Shown here: positions 20,919-31,900 of the stretch, in pieces
How the letters are laid out: each line of letters starts with the position of its first letter
Numbering within the stretch: position 1 is the stretch's first letter
Assembly (NCBI GenBank): GCA_020912385.1
Contig: CP087208.1
Coordinates: forward strand, 930,001 to 994,000
DNA length: 64,000 nt
From: Neofusicoccum parvum
Taxonomy: Eukaryota > Ascomycota > Dothideomycetes > Botryosphaeriales > Botryosphaeriaceae
Direction of reading: 5' to 3'
Notes under the pieces: generated by a model
Databases searched by the model: none
What the model was told of the DNA's origin: nothing
What the model saw: only the letters and a program-made list of their open reading frames with translations
Position numbers and translations under genes: made by a program

Positions 20919-23900
20919 GACGCACATCGAGGCACGCCTTGCCAGCCTTGTATGGAAATAGTATCAGCGGAGGCGCAGCGCGCTTTCATCAGCAACGCCC
21001 TCTTGGTGGCTTACGAATGCGGTGAAGTAACGTACCACCACAACCTTCTTGTAATATGTCGACTATTTTCATGTCCCACGATCACCACGTCATTCAATCA
21101 TCAAAGAAACGGACGGACGAAAGGCAGTGGATGGGCTGTTTTGTACAATAAGACCACATTCGCTTCTGGCTCGTTTTTGGACACCAGGTTTTCTTCTTTC
21201 GGCCTTCAGCAGGCGGCCCCATTCTCTTTTTGTTTTCATCCGCGCGCATGTCCGTCTGATTTTGGATCCGGAAAGCGGCGTTATTCGCAGGGGCATTCGA
21301 GTATCTTACATTGTAATTAGAGAGGTCCGTTTGCTCTTCATTTTTGGTTTCCCGCCTTCCACGGCTTAGGAAGGCAAGGAACGTCAGCGTTAGGAATAAG
21401 GTTGTAGTGGAAACTATGGATGAGAAATGGCCTAATGAAAGAGGAGCTGCGGTACGGTATGGTAACGGATGTGTATAATGGGCTGTCATGTGGGTTTGAT
21501 GAATACGGCCAAGGCAAGCAGACTCAAAAGTACCGGTCATGTCTTCTTTCCTGATTAATAGTCTTCTTCACGCCCCCGTCAAACTCTCGTTCATCTAAAG
21601 CGCTTCTGTCGATGTCGACTACGATAACTTCTATATTCAGAGGTACCCGACTATACTTGTCTTTGGCTCCTTCTCACGCCCTCAGAAGTCATGCGAACCA
21701 CCACGCGGTGTTACAGTCACTATTCACCTTTTCGGGATCTGCTGAGCTTGAGAGTGATCTTTCAATGGAGAGTTCTAGCATCGACAGCATCTAACGATGG
21801 CCTGTATCCATGACCGTTGCTTTAAGAGCAAGATTTCCGATCATTCGCATGCGTGGACAAACAGTCATATTGGACGTGTAGAAAGGTGGGTATTTGACAA
21901 GAATATTGAGCACAGTGCAACCTCGCTACTGCTGACAGACCTTGGCTCTGAGTCAGCAGTCGTTGTTCAGTGCTCACGCTGATAATTTGGAAAGACTTTC
22001 TCTGTGACCCGCCGCAGTCTAGAAGGGGTTTGGAGTTCACGGTTGATTAGTGGACACATGTGATCCGCAGCCCCGGCTTTTGGTTTACGGCGGCATGCAA
22101 GATAGCTCTGTTTGCCCGAAATGGAAGTTCGAAAATCTCTTGATGACCTTCCTGTTCTCGTTGCACCCCAGCAACATTGATCTTGGCTAGGCGGGCATGC
22201 AGCTTCGAACATCTGGATGAATGCTGAGGTTCAGGTCTAGACCTCGCTCCCTGGTTCAAGCTCATTGGAATGTTTTGGAAGAGTCATGCTCGTCACTCGT
22301 GTTACTGGCTGCAGCAACCACCCGTAATTTGGAAAACAAACCCAGAAAAGCAAGTCAAATCTTAGCAGAACTTATAAGTATGACGTGGACTCAACACCAA
22401 GTACTTCGACTGGTTTTAAGATTCATGTCATCTCCCGCAATGACTGCACCCTTGTCCGCAATCTTGCACAAGTGAGCCCCGACCAATCACACAATTCTCC
22501 CGTGTTATATTATTTCGAAGTTCGCTGCATTAATGCGAAAGACCCAGCCCTATGCCTTCTCCACCATGCGATCCCCCGAGATCACCCTGCAGCCGACAAG
22601 GGTGCCCGTCAGGAACAGGCGACAAGATTACGTGTGATCAATGCCACCAATGAATCTTAGAGCAGCATACGTGGCAGCCAGCAACAACAAAGACGCAACG
22701 GGCTCGCACGGAACGAACGCAGCACACACCAGCCTCACAGCATCATCTCCCCATCAACCGCGGCTAAGCCCTCACCAACCTGCCTGCCGGCGGAAACCGT
22801 TGCTCCCAGCAACCGGACCACCCAACTAACCCCTTCAGGCAATATTGCAGCGACGAGAGAAATGCGCGAGAAGAAGGAAAAAGGGCGAGGGGGGAGCCGT
22901 GCGCGTCGAACGACCACCAAAAGCGGCCGTCGCACACGGGCCGGGTTTTTGTGTTAGCTACCGGCCCGGCGTGTTCCTCTTTCTTTTTCCCCCCTTCTTC
23001 TTTTACTTGCTGCTGTGCTCCCGCCCGACGCCGTCGTTGCGCCCCGTCGGACTTTGTGGACATGCGCGTGCGCGCCGGCACACAGACACGGAAGCCATGC
23101 GTTCCGGATGGGAAGAGCCGTTCGCGCTACTTGCGGCGCTTTGAGGCCAAGAGTAAGAAGATGTCAAAGGGTCCGCACGTGGTTCGATGCTGGGCAACGT
23201 GAAAGCGAAAGCGAGGAGAAAGTCTGGGTAAGCACGCGTTCAACGTCACTGGTGCGCGGAGATGGCAAGGGTGTGTATTCGTTCGCGGAAGGGCTCGGAT
23301 GGCGAGTGGCGGTGCTTGCTCGCCTGCCATGCTCGGGATCGGCTGTTGAATAATCTGGGGCGGGGGAGGGGGAGGAGGAGGTTCCAAAACTCTTCCGTTG
23401 CAGCGGGTGTGACGGGATGGCCCGCTTGCTGGGAGGAGAAAGAAGGTTGGAAGGGTGCGCCGATCCGGCTCTGCGCTGCCGTACAGAGAGTCAGTGAGGG
23501 ACCCGAGGTCTTCCCGCGGGGACGAGTTGCTGCCGCAGCGAGGATTGTGGGGATGTGGCTGTGGCGGGGCGCCGTGGTGTTGGTGTTACCGCAAGTGAAG
23601 CAGAGCGCGGAGGCAAGCTTGGCGTACGGCCGGACAGCGCAGCGCAGCGCACATGGCATCGCAGAGCTCGCTGAGAGGTGCATCTGCACGCGTGTCCGTG
23701 GTGTTACTGTCCCCGTCGCGGTGTTGTTTGCGGGGGTGCGACGACGGCCGCAGGTGCTGGCATCCTCACCACCTCCCCGATTACCCGATTCGGGGTACCA
23801 CAGCGAGAAACGTGACCTAAAACACCGCCCAAGACGTCGAGGTGCAACAGAACAGCCATTCTTGACATCTGTCAGCGTGCATCCTGCCTCATGCGCACAG

Positions 23901-26118
23901 CCACACCGTGCCAGGCAAGCAGCAAGTACCTTGACCGCCGGTCCGGGCATCCGTCATCGGAGAACTTCCACTCCGCCGCCTCTTGCAGACTTCTGCTGTA
24001 GACGGCAGCTAGCGCGAATTGATCTTCACAGAACCTACTGAATGGGTGGCCGAAGTATCCGTCCGGACGCAAAGGTTCGGGAGAGCCCATGCTGCATCTC
24101 TCCGAGCGAACACTTCACCTCTACGTGGCCACGTGAATCTGGGCTCGACCGTTCATGTCGAAATAGTGCACGAGTATGTTCTTCCCACTAGCCGTCGCCG
24201 GCAGCGCCCCGATCGACCCGGCTGATCGTCGCCAGCCATGCGAAGCGGGAAGAGTTGCCGCACACCGCAGGCTGGAGCACACTCTCACCCAGCACGAGGC
24301 GAGCAGCCAACCAGAGCCCCCCGAAAGAGAAGTTGCGGGCGGGAATGCAAGCCGCCGGTAACATCGTGCGGCACGAGAGGCACGGGTTGAAAGAGGGTAA
24401 GCGGGTGGTGTGGTAGCTTCCAACGCGTGCACCGCCGCACTATCCATTCCCCTTGTGTTTCGGTTTCTCCCTTGTGCGGAGGCGGGTAAGGCAGAAGCGG
24501 GTGGAGCTGGCATGTTCGTCAGCAGCTCGGATCTAGATTCGTGATTTCCTGACTGGCATGGATGGGCGGCTGGACGTGGGAAACGTTGCAGATGGAGCGG
24601 CAGAGGCTGCGGTACGGCCGAATGCAGTGGCCGGGCAGTGGCGGTCAGTGAAAGCTAGCCACTGTAGGTCCGTCAAGCAACAATCGACACCCAAGGCGGG
24701 CTGGGCAGACGTCACGGGCCGAAAAGGGAGAGCCTTGTGGCCGTCTGGATGACGATGGTGCGCGGACATAGCGATCCTGGAGGACGCATAACTAGGCAGA
24801 CGCCGAGAGGTGGATAGGAAGGGAGGCCTTGCTGGAATCGAATACCCGAGAGTATAGTTGAATCGCTGCTTCGGCCCGTCCACTCTCCCTCGCATCAACA
24901 ACACGTTGTTACTTTCTTCTTTGGGCCGGAAGGCCAGCCACAATTCACACCCGAGGGCAGCGAACTTGAAACCCACGTCACGTGGCCGTGCTCATGGTAT
25001 GTTTCAAGTTCTTCCCAGCGGGGACTTCCTAGGAATGCCGATCAAAAAACCGGGAGCACGTAGTAATGAAGCCTCATCAATGAGCGGAAATGAGGAGGGA
25101 GATCAAACAAACCAATTACACCGAGCACATTCGTTGTTTGCAGACCGGCGAAAACGAGAAAAGGCAGCGAAGAATGTTGTTGAAGCAGATGATGATTATT
25201 AAACGAGTGTATTTAGTTTGATTCTGCATTTCATTCGTCGTCCACCAAACTGTGCATCCACCGACCCCTGGTTCTTGAACAAGCTACATGTCTATCTAGC
25301 GCAGCGAAATACGCACAAGTGCACACACGTGCTGCTCCCATCCCACACGGGCCCCTACTCTGCAAAACGTCCTGTGAAAGCTTGCCTCCCAAGATATGCT
25401 TTTGTTAACAAGATTCCGTCATAACATGTCCGAGGATGAGACATCCGCGGTTGAGTGGAGTGGAAACGCAGGAGGACCGTCGTGCGTGCGGCTTGGAAAA
25501 AGTCAAGACAGATGCCAGGAAGTTCGAACAGTGGAAAATCGACAAAAACTTTCAATCCGCCCAAAACAAAACGCAGAACGAGGAACTGATCAGCCAACTT
25601 TTCACCCGCGCTGCACATGAGCAGCCGGGCGCAAAATCCACGCCGATCCTTTCGTTCTTTTGACGAAAACAAAACAAGAGGGGGAGAGATCGCTTCCGCC
25701 CCAAACCGCCTATGCGAAGCAAAGTCTTCCAGAAGTCCTCCCATGCTGTTGAAACTCTTCTTGCTGTTGTCCTTGGTTTGTGCTGTTCTTCTGTATGCTG
25801 TTGACACCCGATCGGGAACCGAAAATGCCCAGGGAAATAAAACAAACGAATCCCGATATGCTCGTCCTGCCCGGTGGCGCCCTTATGCTCCAAAACGCAA
25901 AGTGGAAAAACACAATGTCCGTGAATGAAATCGAAATCCTGTCGCGAGGTATTCCGTTCCGAGGGGCGCGGAGAGCCCAAAGAAGTAAAACAGTCGTAAC
26001 GTGCCATCAACATGAAGGCCGGCTTCAGGAGTCGGCCAGGGTTTGCATTAGTCCATATGTGGATATTACCGGGTCGAGGAGCCGAGACGAGAGCGAGATA
26101 GGCCGTGACGATATACAA
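20919..26118. other. 5.2-kb ORF-poor convergent gap
   Basis: Both flanking genes end here (ceramide synthase on plus, disordered protein on minus), so no coding promoter is required. Open frames of up to about 260 codons near 23.2-24.0 kb occur on both strands at once. They are Arg/Cys/Trp/Ala-rich and have no motif, so I treat them as chance. I found no tRNA, rRNA or transposon signature. The region may contain long 3' UTRs, non-coding transcripts or a lineage-specific gene I cannot recognise. Confidence 0.5.
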
Positions 26119-28938
26119 TTACGAGCGCAGGTTTTGCTTGTTCTTCCAAAACTGCATCATCTTGCTGAGCCGCCGGGACTTCTTGTGCTTCGAGTCCTTG
26201 GGTTTATCGGCGTGCTCGGATTGCGGTCTTTGTTCGATAGAGAGCTTGCTCTTTTCTCCAAAAGAGCTGCCCACGAGTCTTGACAGGCTGGCAATACTCG
26301 CGCGCTTGCGGCGCGTCTCGTACGGCATGCTTGACATAGATGAGATGGATCCCATGCGGTCGCCAGGGCTCCGAGGCATGACGTAGGGGAAGTTGGCCTG
26401 TTGAGCACTTGTCATCGTAGACCTGCTGCTAGTCAACGAGGGAACATCGTCGACGGACACGCGGCAGTCCGGGCCTGGTTCGCCCATCTGCATCGAACGG
26501 CTGTCAGTGATCGAAGAGGCCGCGGTGCCAATCCTGGGGTTGTCGAAAGAGTTCTGGCCGCGGCCCAAGTCTGGCGAGGAGAAAGAGGAAGTGCTGAACG
26601 AATCAGGAGTAAGCGAAGCTTGACACGGCGCAGGCACCGGCAGGTGCAGGGGTTGCTCCGCCTCCTTCGACGCATCTGCCGCTGTAGTTATGGTCGAATC
26701 CGAGGACCGAGTAACGGTTGAAGTACGAGGCTCTTCATGCTCCTCAACAATGTCGATCGGGCTCGGCGCGCGGGAAATGTGGACAGGCCTAGTACCAGGC
26801 GACACGGGAGCCGTAGTTCTTGCTGCTGTCGGGGATGGCGAAAGCAGCTCCAGTGACGATTTGCTCTTTGAAAAGGAATCATTGTTGAAATTCCAGTTCA
26901 TTGTGGTTCCGTCCTGAGGCTGGTCCGTCTCAACGACCTGAATTCCAGTGCCGGTTTCATCCTCATCTTCACTAGCAGAAGCCTCGGCAACGGACGAGCT
27001 GTTACCACTAGCCGATGTTGCCGCATGTTCATCTTCCTCCTCCTCCTCTTCAAATACGTCAGCCATGGTGGGACCAGTAGCAGCGGGGGTGCTTCGAAAC
27101 TCGAAGGGTACGAGTTCTGGAGCACTTTCGGTCCTACGGTGACCGGACATGACACCCATGCTGCTGTGCATCGGTCTCCGCCTCGCAGCCACGCCGCCAC
27201 GCGCTTGAGCACGCGATGGGACCGGACCAATAGTTGGCGTGTTGAATGGGCCGAGCGCAGCATCAAGGTCGATGACTGGGCTCATAGCATCGTGTTCCTG
27301 TGATTGCAGCTGCTTAGGCTTCCAGGAAGCAATGTTGGTGTCTAACTTTGGCTTAGAGAGAAGAGGGTTCGACGTCGGGGTCACGATGGTAACAGTGTCA
27401 TCGACATCGAAGTTTGGCGAGATGTCGTCGAGATCAACTTCAATGTCGTCGTCCGGAACGCTAGATTGGCTGGGGAGCGTGGGCGTCGACCCCCTGCGGG
27501 GAATTTCCTTCAATTTCGAGCTGTGGCGCTTGGTCTTGCGAGAAATAATAGAGGTAGCCCACGACTTCACTTTCCGAGGCTTCTTGCTGTGGGATTTCCG
27601 GGGAGGAGTCGGTGGTGCTGCTACCTTGGCCTGGAAGTCAGAGGGACACGGATCGGCAGGCGAGGACATCGGCGACTCCGAAAGCACGGAAACAGAGGCT
27701 TCAGAGGTTGTTATACCAGATGCTGCAGAGATGGAGGAGTCGCTGTTCCGCTGCTCCGACCAGAAGAAGCTGCGTTTTTTGCTGTGGCGAGCAGGAGGGC
27801 TGCTCGCTGAAGGCGAAGGCTGCAGCTCCGGGAAGATTGCAGACCTTGGCCGCTTTGATGCTAGTAGTTCTCCAAATCCCATTTTGCTGGTGTCCTTGGA
27901 ATCCAGGATGGCTCCAGCTGTGCTAGGTCTTCCGGTTTTGGGCTCCTTGTCAAATGCGACAGTAAGAGGCCAGCGTCCCACCCGAGCCGCCGAAGGGCTT
28001 GAGGCTCCGCTCACGACGGATGACAGGCTATTTGAAACCGAATGGCCACGGATTGTCGACATGGTGCTCTCCGTCTCGGAAGAGATTGTTGAAAGGGGCC
28101 GGATGTACTCGACGGTTTCCGAGAATCCGACCCGCGCACGAGACGACGGCCGCTGAGGAGATGAATCCGAGTCGGCCTGGGACGAGCTGAGGTTTTCAGA
28201 GGAATCCGAGACACTAATAGCTGGGGGAGGAGTCGTAGACTTGGGGAAGGGTGAAGGCTTCAATTCCCTATCAACTGGCGTTGCCGGGGTGTTATCGATG
28301 CGAGGGATATCTGGGACATTGGGGGTATTCGTGGTGTTAGTGGAAGGTGGCTGGAGCATGAACGAGAGGTCATGCGATGAAATGGCGCCAGAGCGGCGGT
28401 GCGCATGTCCTCTCCTTCCTGCCGGAGGGCCAGGCTTCAGGGTAGAGTTTGGCAGAGAGAAACCACCCTCAATCTTTGTCGGGCTTGTACTCATGGGAAC
28501 CATGGTGCCAACTCTCTTGGTCCCGCCGCCAATGAATTCACTCGCACCACGCCTGTGTCCAAGGTTCCTCGAGGGTGTTGTTGGGGAGTTGGACGTAGGA
28601 GTGAGCGGAGGAGTTGTTGTCGACGGAGCGGGCGTCAAGGCTGGAGTACCAGGGTTGAAGCTGAAGTCGGGCAGAGCACTTGCGGAACGTCGCTTGCTGA
28701 TATCCGGGATTGTGCGCCTGGCGGTTGGTAGGACCTGGAGCGAACTTGGACGCCGGACGGACGCACGAGGCTCATCAGAGGGCGGCGAGTCTGGCGACGG
28801 CTGAGGAAAGACAAAGTGAGGATTTGGCACGAGCTCGATGTGACCGGCCTGCGGGGCGCGCCTCTGGTAGAGCGGCGTGCCCATGTCGGAGGCTGGAGCC
28901 TGGGTAACAGGCTGTCGCGGAAGGGCGATTTGTGCCAT
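26119..28938 (-). CDS. Disordered proline/serine-rich protein, 'cell wall proline-rich' type
   Basis: One exon of 939 aa, started at the ATG with good context at 28938 (MAQIALPRQPVTQAP). The frame is open a little further upstream but only from a TTG. The protein is almost wholly Ser/Pro/Thr-rich and disordered, with conserved-looking islands: ISKRRSASALPDFSFNPGTP near residue 80, HRRGASEFIGGGTKRVGTMV near 128, RRGHAHRRSGAISSHDLS near 172, many RRxS-type basophilic phosphorylation sites, and an acidic Glu run near 637. The C-terminus is basic (KKSRRLSKMMQFWKNKQNLRS). Fungal homologues are often labelled cell wall proline-rich protein, but there is no signal peptide or anchor, so a cytoplasmic, phosphoregulated scaffold is more likely. 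Function unknown. Confidence 0.85.
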   Translation of the reverse strand: MAQIALPRQPVTQAPASDMGTPLYQRRAPQAGHIELVPNPHFVFPQPSPDSPPSDEPRASVRRPSSLQVLPTARRTIPDISKRRSASALPDFSFNPGTPALTPAPSTTTPPLTPTSNSPTTPSRNLGHRRGASEFIGGGTKRVGTMVPMSTSPTKIEGGFSLPNSTLKPGPPAGRRGHAHRRSGAISSHDLSFMLQPPSTNTTNTPNVPDIPRIDNTPATPVDRELKPSPFPKSTTPPPAISVSDSSENLSSSQADSDSSPQRPSSRARVGFSETVEYIRPLSTISSETESTMSTIRGHSVSNSLSSVVSGASSPSAARVGRWPLTVAFDKEPKTGRPSTAGAILDSKDTSKMGFGELLASKRPRSAIFPELQPSPSASSPPARHSKKRSFFWSEQRNSDSSISAASGITTSEASVSVLSESPMSSPADPCPSDFQAKVAAPPTPPRKSHSKKPRKVKSWATSIISRKTKRHSSKLKEIPRRGSTPTLPSQSSVPDDDIEVDLDDISPNFDVDDTVTIVTPTSNPLLSKPKLDTNIASWKPKQLQSQEHDAMSPVIDLDAALGPFNTPTIGPVPSRAQARGGVAARRRPMHSSMGVMSGHRRTESAPELVPFEFRSTPAATGPTMADVFEEEEEEDEHAATSASGNSSSVAEASASEDEDETGTGIQVVETDQPQDGTTMNWNFNNDSFSKSKSSLELLSPSPTAARTTAPVSPGTRPVHISRAPSPIDIVEEHEEPRTSTVTRSSDSTITTAADASKEAEQPLHLPVPAPCQASLTPDSFSTSSFSSPDLGRGQNSFDNPRIGTAASSITDSRSMQMGEPGPDCRVSVDDVPSLTSSRSTMTSAQQANFPYVMPRSPGDRMGSISSMSSMPYETRRKRASIASLSRLVGSSFGEKSKLSIEQRPQSEHADKPKDSKHKKSRRLSKMMQFWKNKQNLRS

Positions 28939-31900
28939 GGCTCCGGTCTTGGTGCTGGGTCGCGCCTGCTGCAACGTGTCGGAAGCGCGACGGGCAGAGT
29001 TGGCGTCACAATGCGATTGCGTTAAGATGGAGCGGGACTTTGGTGGACGGGCGGGTGCAGGATGGTCGGTGATACGGCGGTGTTATGGTGCGTACAGCAT
29101 GGGACGCGGCGAAAGAACAACAAGGAGAAGCAACAGAGGAAACGGACGGAAAAGCAATGCGATTAACTGTGAGCGCGGTCAGCGTGGGCGTCCGCGCAAG
29201 CGCATCTGGGACTCGGGTCGCGGCGGGCGTACACAGTATAGGCGAAGGGCAGAAGCAGCAAGCAGGTTCTCCGGGTCGCCGCCGTGTCTCTCGTGTCGAA
29301 GATGGTAAGGGAATGAATGTGGTCGTAAGGAACGGACGCTTCGACGGGTGCGCGGGAGCGACGACCTATCTCAGCATTTGGTGGAGGGTGTGGTGTTGTT
29401 GGCACCTCGGGTTCTAGGTGCGGGAGAAGATGGAGTGGGCGATGGGAGCGACAGGCGGAGGAGGCCCGGGCAACCTCTAATGGGCGCAGGCGCACGGGGC
29501 GCGCGCCATGCCGATTACAGCCCAGGTTATCTTTGCGCTTTGCACTCCGCAGCCAGGCGGGCCCGCGACAGAGATCACCGCCAGCACCACACGCAGCGCC
29601 GCGCGACACCGGGCCCTGTGCGTCCCACGGGCACCGACGTCCACGCCCAAGCCCGCGCTCGCGATGCATCCGTGAATCCGCACTCGCGCGCCCTCACGAC
29701 GGCCGCCGCCCGCCGCCCGCCGCCGCGCAGCGCAGCGCAGCCTCCCGCCCAGAGCAGCACCCCTTGCGAGCAGGCGGCACCCCGGCCAGCCGAGCTCGAG
29801 CCAGGCAATTCGCTGAACGATCCATCTCGTATCTCGCCAATCAGCGCCGCCCTCCCGCATCGCTTCAGTCGGCCGCAGCTGCGCCACCAGCGCGCTGCCT
29901 GCCCGCCGGCCAGCCATAACGCCCGCGCCGCCGCCGTCCCTGCCCGCCGCTGGCTGGACGACGACGCTGTCCGCGTCCAGCCCGCGGTAGCGTTCGGTCT
30001 CGCCGCACGAGCGCCTGGGTGTGGCTGAGGCTTGCGTGCGCCCGAGGAGAATTCCTCGCCCATGGCGGCAGCTGCGACAATCGGTCCGGCGTGGAGATCG
30101 GTATTCCACTCGTGCGCGCGGCGGCGGCGGCGGCGCTGCCCGTCACAGCTGCCCGCCGCCCGCGCGAGGCACCAGGCAGCTGGCGCAAAACGGCGACCGT
30201 GGTCGCTCTGGCGCGCCGGCAGCAGCGGCGACGGCAGCATGACAGAGCGGCATTGTGCCTGTTTCAAGCGTGCTGAAGCTCGCTAGCCTGGAGGGCCCCC
30301 GGCCAGGAATAGCAGCGCACAGGCCGATCTCCTGCTTCATTTGCGCCAGAGTTGCCCCTGCGCTTGGCGGGCAGGGTGTTTGTTGTTTGACAACGTATCC
30401 AAATGACGTTCTCCCAGCCTCCCGCAAATCTCCTTCTCCAGCACGCGAAATGAGCTGTGCGGATCAACTCTCGAATCCGTTGAGCCTGTGGAGATTCTGC
30501 GCGCCTCGCAACCCCAGCCGCAAGAACACCACCCACGCCGCGTGCCTGATGCAGTCATCCAGCGTGCTCTGGGAGAGCCCTGGCAGAAGAATCCAAAGGC
30601 GCCTGGCTCGGGCCGCGCGGCGGCACCGCAGCGGCCTGTCGACATTGATTTTGCTCCTTCACAGTTCGCGTTTTTATTTTTTATCATTTGTATACGAGGC
30701 CGCGGGCGCCTGCGTCTCTGGCCTGACCTCAACACCTACGCGCCGGGATCTCCCCACCGCGGCCAGCACGAGAAAAGGGATGCAGACGGCAAGGCACGGA
30801 GATGTCTCCACAGCCGTGCTTGCGTGCTGCACGTCATTCGGGAGCATCGATGGCAGCGTGCACAAAAGGCCTTCATCACCGCAGGGCTCCTTGCGAATTG
30901 CCGCGCAATTTAATGAAATCTCTGCGCCTGGCGCCCGGCTGCTTGCCGAAATATGCTCACTAGCCGCCTCCCCAGGCCTCCAGGACCCTGAAGATCCGGC
31001 CGTCGAGTCGCCATAATTGCGGCTCTCGAAGACGCGCTCTTTACTTACCGCGCCTGCCCGCTCTCGACGTTATTGTCATCATATCGCTTGCCGCTCGCTT
31101 GCGCGCTCTCTACATGTCCGGTCTCGACCTGCAAATTGCATGCGCCGTCCTCTGACTCTCAGGAACATCCCTCGAATCTCAAAACAACATGCGTCGCAGC
31201 CGCACGTATGATGACTACATAGCCGTAGGGCTATACTACCCTACAGCCCGCCTCGGTGCAACGTCTTGTCCACAATCAACCGGAGACTCGACCATACAGC
31301 ACGAAACGAAACGCGCTGTCGCCTCAACCACCCGTCGCACCGCAGGCTTACAATCAACGCCGTAGTTGTCTTGCTTGCTGTCGACCGAGACGCTGCGGTA
31401 CCACCCGACGCACCTAGCTTTTTGGAAGAGGCGCGCTTCAGGGCCTGGCACAAGAACAAGAAACCTGATCTCTTGTCGAGCCGCTGCCCTAGGGCTTGTC
31501 AACTCACCGCAATGTCGGACTCTTGCAGCAGGTCGCGGGCGCGGCTCCGCCTGCCGTGTACAGTTCTGCGCGCAGCTGCGCCGTCCCATGCTGCCGGCCA
31601 GCCGCACGAGCCGATGGTCTCCGCCAGGGCTCTATCGCATGCTGCTCCAGAATGGTCAAGGGGAGGGGGAGGGGATGGATGTGAAGCTGTACTGGAGCAT
31701 CAAAAGAAGGATTGCCGGGAGGGTATATGCGCAAACTTGGGCGCTTTAACAAAAGGTACGTGTTCGTGTTTCAAATGGCGCGGAGGATTGTCCCGCTGTG
31801 CATAATAATCGCGCTGCGTATTGCAGCAGATCTGAAGGAAAGGGCCAGAGCGCGCGTGCGCGGCTGCACTTTTGCGCAGAGATCAGAAATGGAAGAGACG

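Noticed and set aside
23246..24041. Frames of about 235-260 codons on both strands near 23.6 kb
   Set aside because: Open simultaneously on opposite strands, rich in Arg, Cys and Trp, with no domain or splice logic; GC-driven chance is the simplest reading, though transcription data could overturn this.
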